From NCBI GenBank assembly GCA_000648925.1, contig JFHF01000044.1:1-64000 (forward strand): a DNA stretch of 64,000 nt, read 5' to 3'. The translations under genes were made by a program, and so were the position numbers. The notes below the pieces were generated by a model. The model saw only the letters and a list, made by a program, of their open reading frames with translations, was not told the DNA's origin and did no database searches. This DNA is from Caballeronia jiangsuensis. Lineage in GTDB: Bacteria; Pseudomonadota; Gammaproteobacteria; Burkholderiales; Burkholderiaceae. Numbering within the stretch: the first letter of the stretch is position 1; each line of letters begins with the position of its first letter. Positions 8,028-16,844 of the stretch are shown here, piece by piece.

Positions 8028-9173
8028 ATGATTGATTTTGAACTGTCAGAAGGCGATAAAGCACTCGTCGATGAAGCGAGAGAGCAGGCCTTGCTCGCTC
8101 GTAAATATGCACGCTTCTACGACAAGAATGAAAATGTCGTCCCGCCCCGAGAGCTAGAGGAGGCCATCGGTCGGCCAGACCCGTTCGAGCAGCGGCTAGA
8201 TATGGACGGCCAGATCAGCGGGAAGGCTATTGTAGAGGCGCTGCTGCACATGGAAATGTTCCGTGGCGACGTTGTCCCTTTGAGGGTACCGAAAATCAGC
8301 CTCGGAAATTATGTACTGGAGAGCGTCGGTTCCCCAGAGCAGATCGAGCGTTGGGGAAAGTCCCGGATTGCCATCGGAATTACTGAGCCAGGGGCAGGCT
8401 CCGATCCGTCGCGAGTGACCACGACAGCCATCTACGACGAAGCGCGAGATGAATGGGTAATTAATGGGGAAAAGATTTTCATCACCTATGCCGAGGACGC
8501 TGACGCAGTAATGCTGTTCGCGCGCGCAAAAGGCGCTGATGGCAATTTCAGTCTGACTACCTTCTTGGTTGAGAAAGGGACGCCTGGATTTACCGTAGGT
8601 CCCCAGGTCAAAAAAATGGGCATTCGCGGGGAAGATACCGCGGGCCTCGTGTTCCAGGATTGCCGTCTGCCGTCATTCAATCACGTCAAGGCGAATTTTA
8701 AGACTGTCTTCGAGGTGTTCAATTTCTCTAGACCAATCGTTGCCGCGTTTGGGCTAGGAACCTCGCGGGCGCTTTTGGACTTCACCCTCGAAAAGCTAGC
8801 TGAGGTTGAAATCGTTCCCGAATACAGTTCCGGACTTGCCGGACGGTCGGCTATCGTGGATCGCTTGCTTGAGTTGGAGGCCGAGTACGAGGCTGCGTGG
8901 CTTTGTGTCGTGCGAGCGAAATGGCTGGAAGACAAGCGAGGCGGCGTCAAGGTCGAGGCTTCAACGGCAAAAGCGATGGGCGGGATGGCATCGCGCCGCA
9001 TCACCCAAGGCTGTCTCGAGCTGCTCGGAAATTTCTCCTTGACCGAGGCAGAACTCGCGGAGAAATGGTTCCGTGATGCCCGTATCTCCGATATCTACGA
9101 AGGGCCGGGTGAAGTTCAGCGTTTGATTATCGCTCGTTCTCTGCTGGGTTACTCACAAAAGGACCTGCGATAA
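8028..9173 (+). CDS. acyl-CoA dehydrogenase, catalytic subunit
   Basis: A 381-residue flavoenzyme that would introduce an alpha,beta double bond into an acyl-CoA and pass electrons to ETF. Visible features are 'AIGITEPGAGSDPSRVTT' (flavin/substrate strand), 'WVINGEKIFITYAEDADAV', 'KKMGIRGEDTAGLVFQDCRLP' and the C-terminal 'ISDIYEGPGEVQRLIIARSLLG'. The last supplies the E-G active-site glutamate missing from the preceding paralogue. The start overlaps the in-frame readthrough end of that gene. The closest general resemblance is to dehydrogenases of branched or cyclic acyl-CoAs. Substrate is inferred to be a terpene-derived acyl-CoA from the neighbouring genes only. Confidence 0.9.
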   Translation: MIDFELSEGDKALVDEAREQALLARKYARFYDKNENVVPPRELEEAIGRPDPFEQRLDMDGQISGKAIVEALLHMEMFRGDVVPLRVPKISLGNYVLESVGSPEQIERWGKSRIAIGITEPGAGSDPSRVTTTAIYDEARDEWVINGEKIFITYAEDADAVMLFARAKGADGNFSLTTFLVEKGTPGFTVGPQVKKMGIRGEDTAGLVFQDCRLPSFNHVKANFKTVFEVFNFSRPIVAAFGLGTSRALLDFTLEKLAEVEIVPEYSSGLAGRSAIVDRLLELEAEYEAAWLCVVRAKWLEDKRGGVKVEASTAKAMGGMASRRITQGCLELLGNFSLTEAELAEKWFRDARISDIYEGPGEVQRLIIARSLLGYSQKDLR

Positions 9174-9222
9174 GAGACCCGCGAATAGAGATCCAAAGAT
9201 AAAAATGCTTAGGAGACGGTAG

Positions 9223-10830
9223 ATGAGTGGCGTTCCCATTGAAGAGCAGTTGCTCCTTCCACGCTTGCTCTCGTATGCATCGCGATGCCACGGCGAAATC
9301 GAGGTAGTAGCCCGCGACACGTCTGGGGAAATCTGCCGTCAAACTTATGCACAAACGGAGCTGCGAGCACGACGGTTGGCGTCCTCGTTAATTGCTCGTG
9401 GCTATGGCCATGGTACAAAGTTGGCGGTACTCGCCTGGAACACTATTCGATACTTTGAGTTGTTTTATTCGGTCCCTGGTATCGGTGCAGCCCTTCACAC
9501 GGTCAATCCGCGCCTTTTTATCGACCAGATCGACTACATCATCAACGACGCATGCGATTCCGTCCTCTTCTTTGACGGTGCCACGCTTCCGATCGTTGAA
9601 CAAATTGCAGAGCGACTAACGAACGTCAAGACATTCGTGGCAATGGGTGCCCGGGGCGAGTTCGCGGAGGCAAAAATCCCGAATGTGGTCTTGTATGAAG
9701 AGCTGGTGGAAGAAGGTGACGCGTCTTACGAGTGGCCGGAGTTCGATGAAAAGTCGGCAGCTGTAATTTGCTATACGTCTGGGACGACAGGCGCACCCAA
9801 AGGTGTTACGTACACCCACCGCTCATTGATGCTCTCGTCGCTTATCGGGTCAGCGAATATGCCTGGTAGCCCGCACGGCGAGCGACAGGTCTTGCTATCG
9901 CTCGCCCCGATGTTCCACGCGAACGCATGGAACTTCCCATTTATGGGCCCATTGACCGGCTCGAAGGTCGTATTCCCTGGGCGCGATATGCGGCCAGAGA
10001 GCTTGTACGAACTGATCGAAGCAGAGGCGGTAACAGGTGCCGCGGGTGTGCCTTCGATCTGGCGCATCATAGTTGATTGGCTCGATTGCAACGGAAAGAG
10101 GTTTTCCACAATGCGCCAGGCCTTTTCTGCGGGTTCTCCCCTTCCCACGGATCTAATGAAGGCGCTAACTGAACGGTATGGCCTTGACGTATCCCAGTCA
10201 TGGGGCATGACTGAGGCACCAAACGCAAGCAGCGGGGCGCTTAAGCCGGAGCACAACAAACTTCCTTCAGACGCCAAATTGACTTATCGCGAGAAAGCGG
10301 GGCGCGAGATTTTTGGAATGCGCCTGCGCATCGTTGACGATCAGGGCCATGAGCTAGCTCGTGACGGTCGAGCAGTTGGACACCTGCGTGTTCGCGGGCT
10401 CTGGACGCCGCACACGTACATTAACTATCCGGACCGTGCAGCCTTGGATGCTGACGGGTGGCTGGTAACCGGTGACGTTGCGACTATCGATTCCGATGGG
10501 TATGTCCAGATCGTAGATCGTGCGAAGGATGTCATCAAATCCGGAGGAGAGTGGATTAGTTCCGTAGAGCTCGAAAGGATTGCGATGCTACACCCGGACG
10601 TTGAACGCGCTGCGGTAATTGCAGTCGACGACGAGCGCTGGGGAGAACGGCCGATGTTGATTGTCACGTTGCACGCAGCGGCGAAGGCTGATGCCCAGCA
10701 GATCATCGAATTCATGCGACCTCGAATCGCACGCTGGTGGGCTCCGGATACCGTGAAGATCGTAGACGCGATTCCGACCACCGCGACGGGGAAAATCAAC
10801 AAGGTCGCTTTGAGGAAACGTTTTACCTAG
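9223..10830 (+). CDS. acyl-CoA synthetase (AMP-forming)
   Basis: A 535-residue ligase that would activate a carboxylic acid with ATP and CoA. The ANL-family motifs are in order: P-loop-like 'YTSGTTGAPKGVTYTH' (about residues 184-199), 'SQSWGMTEAP' (about 325), 'WLVTGDVATIDSDGYVQIVDRAKD' and the C-terminal Lys loop 'TATGKINKVALRKRF'. It resembles medium/long-chain fatty-acid ligases. GGAGAC precedes ATG 9223. Placed between the acyl-CoA dehydrogenases and etfBA, it probably loads the acid made by the downstream alcohol and aldehyde dehydrogenases. Specificity for a cyclic terpenoid acid is inference. Confidence 0.9.
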   Translation: MSGVPIEEQLLLPRLLSYASRCHGEIEVVARDTSGEICRQTYAQTELRARRLASSLIARGYGHGTKLAVLAWNTIRYFELFYSVPGIGAALHTVNPRLFIDQIDYIINDACDSVLFFDGATLPIVEQIAERLTNVKTFVAMGARGEFAEAKIPNVVLYEELVEEGDASYEWPEFDEKSAAVICYTSGTTGAPKGVTYTHRSLMLSSLIGSANMPGSPHGERQVLLSLAPMFHANAWNFPFMGPLTGSKVVFPGRDMRPESLYELIEAEAVTGAAGVPSIWRIIVDWLDCNGKRFSTMRQAFSAGSPLPTDLMKALTERYGLDVSQSWGMTEAPNASSGALKPEHNKLPSDAKLTYREKAGREIFGMRLRIVDDQGHELARDGRAVGHLRVRGLWTPHTYINYPDRAALDADGWLVTGDVATIDSDGYVQIVDRAKDVIKSGGEWISSVELERIAMLHPDVERAAVIAVDDERWGERPMLIVTLHAAAKADAQQIIEFMRPRIARWWAPDTVKIVDAIPTTATGKINKVALRKRFT

Positions 10831-10888
10831 CGTTGCTTTGCCTTATTCGCGGGAGAGCTTGCGATCCACATTTTTTGGAGGTGTTCGA

Positions 10889-11638
10889 GTGAAGGTTCTG
10901 GTAGCTGTTAAACGAGTTGTCGACGCGAATGTCAAAGTGCAGGTCAAATCAGACGGGAGCGCGGTCGACCTCAACAATGTGAAGATGTCCATCAACCCGT
11001 TCGACGAAATCGCAGTGGAAGAAGCGGTGCGATTGAAGGAGGCGGGTGTAGCCACTGAAGTGATAGTCGTGTCCGCGGGGGCGGCCCAAGCGCAGGAAAC
11101 GCTGCGCACGGCGCTCGCGATCGGTGCGGATCGCGCGATTCTTATTGAAACGAACGAGGAACTGCAGCCGCTAGCGGTTGCAAAATTACTGAAGGCCATT
11201 GTCGATAAGGAGCAGCCGCAACTGGTGATTCTTGGCAAGCAGGCAATCGACGACGATTCTAATCAGACCGGCCAGATGCTTGCCGCGCTGGCCAATATGC
11301 CGCAAGCAACATTCGCTTCAAAGATCGCGATCTCCGACGGCAATGCCACGGTCACGCGGGAAGTCGACGGCGGGTCAGAAACTCTATCGCTCCAGCTGCC
11401 CGCAGTAGTCACGACTGACTTGCGCCTCAATGAGCCACGCTACGTTACGCTGCCTAATATCATGAAGGCAAAGAAGAAGCCACTCGAAAAGACCACGCCT
11501 AGCGATCTTGAGGTTGACGTTACGCCGCGCCTTAAGACATTGAGAGTCGCTGAACCGCCTACGCGCAGCGCAGGCGTAAAGGTCCCCGACGTAAAGACAT
11601 TGGTTGAAAAACTCAAGACCGAAGCCAAAGTGCTGTAA
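10889..11638 (+). CDS. etfB: electron transfer flavoprotein beta subunit
   Basis: A 249-residue ETF beta subunit, the small subunit that, with EtfA, accepts electrons from acyl-CoA dehydrogenases. The start is GTG 10889, not the upstream 10838, because GGAGG (10877-10881) lies at proper spacing and the mature family sequence 'VKVLVAVKRVVDANVKV' begins there. Family features include 'MSINPFDEIAVEEAVRLKE', 'ADRAILIETNEE', and 'GKQAIDDDSNQTGQMLAALAN', which is the adenosine-phosphate-binding and recognition-loop region. It forms a clear operon with etfA 14 bp downstream. A dedicated ETF pair beside two acyl-CoA dehydrogenases fits one catabolic route. Confidence 0.96.
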   Translation: MKVLVAVKRVVDANVKVQVKSDGSAVDLNNVKMSINPFDEIAVEEAVRLKEAGVATEVIVVSAGAAQAQETLRTALAIGADRAILIETNEELQPLAVAKLLKAIVDKEQPQLVILGKQAIDDDSNQTGQMLAALANMPQATFASKIAISDGNATVTREVDGGSETLSLQLPAVVTTDLRLNEPRYVTLPNIMKAKKKPLEKTTPSDLEVDVTPRLKTLRVAEPPTRSAGVKVPDVKTLVEKLKTEAKVL

Positions 11639-11652
11639 CGGAGAGAACTGAC

Positions 11653-12585
11653 ATGACGATTCTAGTTATTGCGGAACACGACAACACGTGCGTCAAGGCC
11701 GCGACATTAAACACGGTGGCAGCCGCGCAGAAGATCGATGCCGACGTACATGTATTGATTGCAGGCCACAACGCACGGGCCGCAGCCGATGAAGCTGCAA
11801 AGATTGCAGGAGTTTCGAGAGTTCTGCTTGCCGACGCGCCGCAACTGGAAGCCGGGCTTGCCGAGAACTTGGAACCGACAGTTCTCTCGCTTGCGAAGGA
11901 TTACACGCACATTCTCGCGCCGACTACCGCGGCGGGCAAGAACGTCGCGCCGCGCATCGCAGCGAAACTGGACATGGCGCAGATTAGCGATATCACCGCG
12001 ATCATCTCCCCGGACACGTTCGAGCGGCCGATCTATGCCGGCAACGCGCTCGTAACAGTTCAATCCGCAGATCCTATCAAGATCGTCACTGTCCGTATGA
12101 CTGCATTCGACCCGGTCGCAGCGGAAGGAGGCAGCGCGACGATCGATGTGATTGGAGCCGCAGCAGATAGCGGCGTTTCTCAGCTCGTTAGCCGCGAAGT
12201 CACAAAACTCGATCGTCCTGAGCTTACGAGCGCCAAGATTATCGTTTCGGGCGGGCGCGGCCTCGGCAGTGGCGAAAACTACATGAATGTGCTTGAGCCG
12301 CTTGCCGCCAAGCTCAACGCGGCACTAGGCGCATCGCGCGCCGCTGTGGACGCGGGCTACGTGCCGAACGACTATCAGGTCGGTCAAACCGGAAAAATCG
12401 TTGCTCCGGATCTCTATATCGCAGTCGGTATCTCAGGCGCGATCCAGCATCTCGCAGGAATGAAGGACTCGAAGGTCATTGTCGCAATCAACAAAGACGA
12501 AGAGGCGCCGATTTTCGGGATCGCCGACTACGGCCTTGTCGGTGATCTGTTTGCAGTCGTCCCCGAACTGGTCGCCTCCATTTAG
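11653..12585 (+). CDS. etfA: electron transfer flavoprotein alpha subunit
   Basis: A 310-residue FAD-binding ETF subunit. The C-terminal domain has the expected motifs: 'IIVSGGRGLGSGENY' (start of the FAD domain), 'VDAGYVPNDYQVGQTGKIVAPDLYIAVGISGAIQH' in family order, 'VIVAINKDEEAPIFGIADYGLVGDLF', and the end 'VVPELVASI'. GGAGAG precedes the ATG. It works with EtfB to carry electrons from the two upstream dehydrogenases to ETF-quinone oxidoreductase, a gene for which lies at 26.0-27.7 kb. Length and motifs are intact. Confidence 0.96.
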   Translation: MTILVIAEHDNTCVKAATLNTVAAAQKIDADVHVLIAGHNARAAADEAAKIAGVSRVLLADAPQLEAGLAENLEPTVLSLAKDYTHILAPTTAAGKNVAPRIAAKLDMAQISDITAIISPDTFERPIYAGNALVTVQSADPIKIVTVRMTAFDPVAAEGGSATIDVIGAAADSGVSQLVSREVTKLDRPELTSAKIIVSGGRGLGSGENYMNVLEPLAAKLNAALGASRAAVDAGYVPNDYQVGQTGKIVAPDLYIAVGISGAIQHLAGMKDSKVIVAINKDEEAPIFGIADYGLVGDLFAVVPELVASI

Positions 12586-12689
12586 GGTTTGTTAGCGAGG
12601 CTACTCGTAAAGTCGACTCAAAGTCGCGGCTCCAAAACTGGTGTGGAAATAGCGATTAGGAACCTTCCCCCTCCTACTGAAACCGCAAT

Positions 12690-13111
12690 ATGCCTAGTTT
12701 TCCTGCCCGTCGAATGGATGAGGACGGTTACGAACATTGGTCTACGGACACGGTGCGTTGGTCCGACACCGACCGCATTGGCCACGTGAACCACCTCGCA
12801 ATTGGCGCGTATTTTGAAACGGGTCGTTCACGATTCATTGCCGAACTTGAAGAGCCGCATCAAACTTTTGTCACCGCGTCGTTGACTATGGAGTTCATTC
12901 GCGACTTCATTGGCCCGATCTCGTGCGTATCGGCACGGCCGTCATAGAAGTAGGTAGAACATCATGCAAGCTGATACAGGGAGTGTTCTCGAACGGCGAC
13001 TGTGTCGCTCTTGCAACAACCGTTCTTGTCCTGATCGACTCCGACACACGTCAGCCCGTAGCTATCCCTGATCAGCAACGTTCGATGATGGGACTGCGCG
13101 CACTGAAGTAA
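12690..13111 (+). pseudogene. acyl-CoA thioesterase (hot-dog fold), frameshifted
   Basis: Two overlapping frames form one thioesterase. Frame one (12690-12947) reads 'VRWSDTDRIGHVNHLAIGAYFE', the 4HBT active-site motif (D-x-D-x2-G-H-V-N), and 'FVTASLTMEFIRDFIGPIS'. The second (12923-13111) continues with 'VRIGTAVIEVGRTSCKLIQGVF', 'TTVLVLID' and 'VAIPDQQRSM', exactly what the family has next. Loss of one base near 12913-12922 breaks the frame. The gene follows etfBA in the same direction. Unless this is a sequencing error, the protein would lose its last strands and probably be inactive. Confidence 0.8.
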
Positions 13112-13580
13112 CCGAAGCACCTAGGGAACGAGTCAGCTTCCGGCGGCGCTTAATAGACTGATTTTCGTTAGCACAGTCGATCTCGGTTGCGAAAACGCAC
13201 GGGCGAAAAATGGTATCGCAAATCGATCGCGCGGAAGGCCGCGAATATTGTCTGGATCGCGTGGGAGGGGGCGGCGGCCCAAACTACACACGCATGTAGT
13301 CGAGGCGCCTCTCTCTGAAGGATCTGATCAGCAGGTTTTGCTTGTTGATTGACAGTCCGGGTGGTCGTTTCAAGCTTTGCGCCCTCTGGACTCGATGTGT
13401 GTTTGCGTCGACGTGCGTAGTGGCGACATGCCGCGGGCGGTGTTCCTGGTCGGAATAGATTCGGCTTCCGCGGCTCATTGTCTCAATTGGGTGGCGCTTC
13501 GCCGGGCAGCATTCCAAGCATCTGATTACAAGCAATTGAGTTTTATCAGTCGGTAGACAACCGAAACACATGGAGCCAGT
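13112..13580 (+). other. intergenic stretch, no gene seen
   Basis: About 470 bp between the broken thioesterase and the CoA transferase. Small frames here lack ribosome-binding sites and family resemblance. The last 60 bp ('ccgaaacacatggagccagt') would hold the CoA-transferase ribosome-binding site. I see no convincing promoter. Confidence 0.4.
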
Positions 13581-14723
13581 ATGAACGATCAACCTAAGCA
13601 GGACGGGCCGTGTGCCGGACTGCGCGTGATAGAGCTGGGTTCACTCTTTTCGGCGCCAATCGCAGGGCAAATCCTGGGAGACATGGGCGCGGAAGTGATA
13701 AAGATTGAGCCGCCCGGCGGTGATCCATTGCGGAAGGTAGGCCCGTTTCACAAAGAAATGGGAGCGCTTTTCATGATGGTCAACCGACGAAAGAAGAGTG
13801 TCATCCTAGATCTGAAATCGCCAGACGATCTTAACATTGCCAAACAGCTGATTGCTACCGCTGATGTGTTGATTCACAACAATCGTGCAGGGGTAATGGA
13901 GCGACTTGGATTGGGATACGATCGACTGAAGGACATCAATACGAAGCTCGTCTACGCAGCTATTTCCGGCTTCGGCACGTCAGGCCCGTATGCATCAAAC
14001 GCTGCCTATGACCACCTTTTGCAGGGAATGACCGGGATCATGTACGTGCAAGGGCGGGGAGGTAATCCCGAGCCAATTCGAAATCTGATTGTGGACAAAA
14101 CAGCCGCAACAATCACGGCCAGCGCGATTCTTGGAGCCCTGCTTCAACGAGAACGGGTTGGAGGGCTGGGCCAACGCATAGACGCGTCCTTACTGAATAC
14201 GTTCTCCTGGATTGGAATGATGGACAACATCAACACCTTCCAATCGGGCGAAGGAGGAAAGACAGCAATGCTGGATATTCACCACCCCGTTCGCACGCGG
14301 GACGGATGGGTAATCGGTCATATACAGAGTGACGAACACTTCTCGGCGGCCTGTCGCATTTTTGGGCGAGAGGACTTGATTGGGCACGATGACTGGAATT
14401 CGGTAGCGCAGCGGGTCGAGCGAAGCGGAGATATGTGGCGCGAGTTCAGCAGGCGAGCTAGTGAAATGACGCGCAACGAAGTTTTAGCCCGTGCGGCTGA
14501 AAAGGGTATTGCGATTGGCCCCATTTATACACTCGAAGAGTTCCTTCAGGATCCTCAAGTGAAACACAATCACGCATATGTCGATTTCGAAGACCCAGAT
14601 TTCGGTACCGTCCGTTACATGAATTTTCCAGTCAGTTTCAGCGCAGCGTCGATCGATATAAGGTCACGCGCTCCGCTTCTCGGTGAACACACGGAAGAGG
14701 TTCTGACGCTTGCTCGGTCTTGA
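13581..14723 (+). CDS. CaiB/BaiF family (class III) CoA transferase
   Basis: A 380-residue family III CoA transferase. The N-terminal 'CAGLRVIELGSLFSAPIAGQILGDMGAEVIKIEPPGGDPLR' pattern is diagnostic. The catalytic Asp lies in 'NNRAGVMERLGLGYDRL' to 'YDHLLQGMTG', and the C-terminal half has 'LEEFLQDPQVKHN' and 'APLLGEHTEEVL'. These enzymes move CoA between two carboxylic acids by ping-pong chemistry. In this cluster it could recycle CoA onto the terpenoid acid, supplementing the ATP-dependent ligase. The substrate cannot be read from sequence. GGAGC lies near the start ATG. Confidence 0.9.
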   Translation: MNDQPKQDGPCAGLRVIELGSLFSAPIAGQILGDMGAEVIKIEPPGGDPLRKVGPFHKEMGALFMMVNRRKKSVILDLKSPDDLNIAKQLIATADVLIHNNRAGVMERLGLGYDRLKDINTKLVYAAISGFGTSGPYASNAAYDHLLQGMTGIMYVQGRGGNPEPIRNLIVDKTAATITASAILGALLQRERVGGLGQRIDASLLNTFSWIGMMDNINTFQSGEGGKTAMLDIHHPVRTRDGWVIGHIQSDEHFSAACRIFGREDLIGHDDWNSVAQRVERSGDMWREFSRRASEMTRNEVLARAAEKGIAIGPIYTLEEFLQDPQVKHNHAYVDFEDPDFGTVRYMNFPVSFSAASIDIRSRAPLLGEHTEEVLTLARS

Positions 14724-15713
14724 ATGAATAGTTCGGCCTCGCAGGTGCACGTGTCGACGCTACCGCCACGGCGAAAGGTACAAACGAACGCATGTTGTAC
14801 TGCTACTTCAACAGCGGACGGACTGTACGTCGCAGAAGAGTCTGCCCGATTCGCAGAACAAGAGGCAGTCTTGACCTGGCCGGCCCAACCGGCCCATGCG
14901 AGTCGACGCCTGGGCTGTCCGGGTACTCCACGCCAAACGCATTGCCCATCCCGATCACGCGGCGGCGCTGTCATTGTGGCGGCATAAAGGCCCAACTCGG
15001 GATGCCTGACTAGGCGATGCGGGAATGATGTCGCTCACGCCGGCATGAGGGCGCATGGAGGCGGCGGATCGACCTAATGCGTAATTTCTTCAACCAGGGC
15101 GGCGTCTCCGGGAAAGCCCCAAGGTGCAATCAGGTGATGCGTAGAATATAGTCATTTGTATAAATCAATTGTTTTAAATCGGGACTGATCGGAGGCGTTA
15201 TGAAAAGGAAGATTTTTGTCGATGTGTACGGACGATCTTCTAGCTCCGCAACACGCGGAGTGACCCTCCCGAACGCTGATCCGAATCGCCGTCCCGTCGC
15301 GATCGCGAAACAGAATGAAGCCGGCGCTCTGCGTCGACACCAATCCTGTGCGCCTCAGGAAGCAATGCCTTCGTGGTTCGACATCGTGTGCAAGCGCGCC
15401 TGTCAATCACTGCAAGTGGTCGCATTGGCATATGCCGCTTCTGCACCTGCAATCGAGACCGTTGCACGTGACGATGCCTTGCAATTACTCGAGGAAAAAG
15501 ATGCCCTCCCGTCCGGGTTGGAAGAAAAAGGTGGCAGGTTGGCCCGAAGATGGGCTTGGGGCGTCGGGTGGAAATAAAGCGGTGAAGAATAGGAAAGCTT
15601 CTAGAGGGCTCCGTCGCTAAACCTAGGTGCAGCAAACAACTTGTTAAGACGGACAACGTCGCCTTTGCGCGCCCTCCATCCGTTGAGTCAACCCTTACTT
15701 CGAAGTCAACTCT
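14724..15713. other. 990 bp gap separating the acyl-CoA genes from the ter-like genes
   Basis: No gene is supported with confidence. A frame at 15200-15577 has a good GGAGG (15190-15194) before its ATG and begins MKRKIFVDVYG, but the remaining 115 residues look non-conserved, so it may be a decayed gene or a chance frame. An A+T-rich patch (15150-15180, 'tttgtataaatcaattg') could be a promoter for it. The downstream alcohol dehydrogenase probably has its own promoter in the last 100 bp. Reverse-strand frames here look like shadows. Confidence 0.4.
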
Positions 15714-16844
15714 ATGAAAATTGAAGCAGCTGTTGCGCGCCGTCAAGCTGAGGAGTTCTCCGTGGAAACGCTCGACATCGACGATCCGCGCAATGACGAA
15801 GTTCTCGTCCGGATCAGTGGCGTGGGCGTGTGCCACACGGACCTAGCTGTACGCGATGGCGTCCTTCCGATACCGCTGCCTGCGGTTCTCGGGCATGAAG
15901 GCAGCGGTACCGTAGTGGCCGTCGGCAGCAACGTCACCAAGGTTAAGGTTGGAGACCATGTGGTTCTGACATTTAGATCCTGTGGGCATTGCCACAGTTG
16001 TGAGGACGACGACCCCGCTTACTGCCAACAATTCAATGAGTTGAATTTCGCCGGTGTCCGGAGCGACGGTTCTCATTCGTTGCGTTCCGAAGGCGAAGCA
16101 GTCTCTGGAAATTTCTTTGGACAGTCATCCTTTGCTTCGTATGCCCTCGCCTACGAAGCAAACATCGTTAAGGTGGATGAACGGGCGCCCCTTCCCATAC
16201 TTGGACCGCTGGGGTGCGGAGTGCAAACGGGCGCGGGCGCAGTTATGCGCTCGCTTTCTTGCGAGCAGCATTCTTCCATTCTCGTTCTAGGCGCAGGAAC
16301 GGTTGGACTTAGCGCGGTTATGGCAGCTGTAGTCCAGGGTTGCAGCCACATCATAGTGTCCGACCCGATGGAAGCCAGGAGGGAACTCGCTCTTGCGCTA
16401 GGCGCCACGCACGTCGTTGACCCGATGAACGCAGATCTTGGGACCACGGTTCGCAACTTTCTGCCGCACGGTGTTGACTACGCGCTCGACACGACCGGAA
16501 ACGTAGCGGTATTGCAATCTACTTTGAGTTGTATGGGACATTTGGGCACGCTCGGACTGGTTGGCGTTCCAAATAAGCCTGGCGTCACGATTCCTGTTGA
16601 TCCGCTCCAGTTGATGTCGCTGGGCTTGACCCTGAAAGGCATCGTCGAGGGCGATAGCGATCCTGATGTCTTCATTCCTGAGTTAGTCGCGCTATTTCTT
16701 AACGGGAAGTTTCCGTTTGACAAGCTCGTTCGGACCTATCCGCTGAGTGAGATTAACCGGGCGGTGACTGACCAGGCGCGCGGCTTCTGCGTCAAACCCG
16801 TCTTAATTCCCGCCGAGCAAGGGGAGGCAATTCATGCAGTTTGA
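15714..16844 (+). CDS. terA: zinc-dependent alcohol dehydrogenase (TerA-like)
   Basis: A 376-residue medium-chain alcohol dehydrogenase. The catalytic zinc ligands are C40 (GVCHTD), H61 (GHEGSGTV) and C168 (GPLGCGVQTGAGAV). The structural zinc cysteines are C90, C93, C96 and C104. The Rossmann motif is 'VLGAGTVGLSAVMAAV'. It resembles aryl/benzyl-alcohol dehydrogenases. Its stop overlaps the start of the aldehyde dehydrogenase by 11 bp. In the Pseudomonas alpha-terpineol operon the first gene, terA, is an alcohol dehydrogenase in the same order, so the likely job is oxidation of the allylic alcohol made by the P450. The gene name is by synteny; specificity is untested. Confidence 0.85.
   Translation: MKIEAAVARRQAEEFSVETLDIDDPRNDEVLVRISGVGVCHTDLAVRDGVLPIPLPAVLGHEGSGTVVAVGSNVTKVKVGDHVVLTFRSCGHCHSCEDDDPAYCQQFNELNFAGVRSDGSHSLRSEGEAVSGNFFGQSSFASYALAYEANIVKVDERAPLPILGPLGCGVQTGAGAVMRSLSCEQHSSILVLGAGTVGLSAVMAAVVQGCSHIIVSDPMEARRELALALGATHVVDPMNADLGTTVRNFLPHGVDYALDTTGNVAVLQSTLSCMGHLGTLGLVGVPNKPGVTIPVDPLQLMSLGLTLKGIVEGDSDPDVFIPELVALFLNGKFPFDKLVRTYPLSEINRAVTDQARGFCVKPVLIPAEQGEAIHAV

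Noticed and set aside
15240..15836. 198-codon reverse frame across the gap and alcohol dehydrogenase start
   Set aside because: It overlaps the alcohol dehydrogenase N-terminus in antisense and has no ribosome-binding site or family resemblance.
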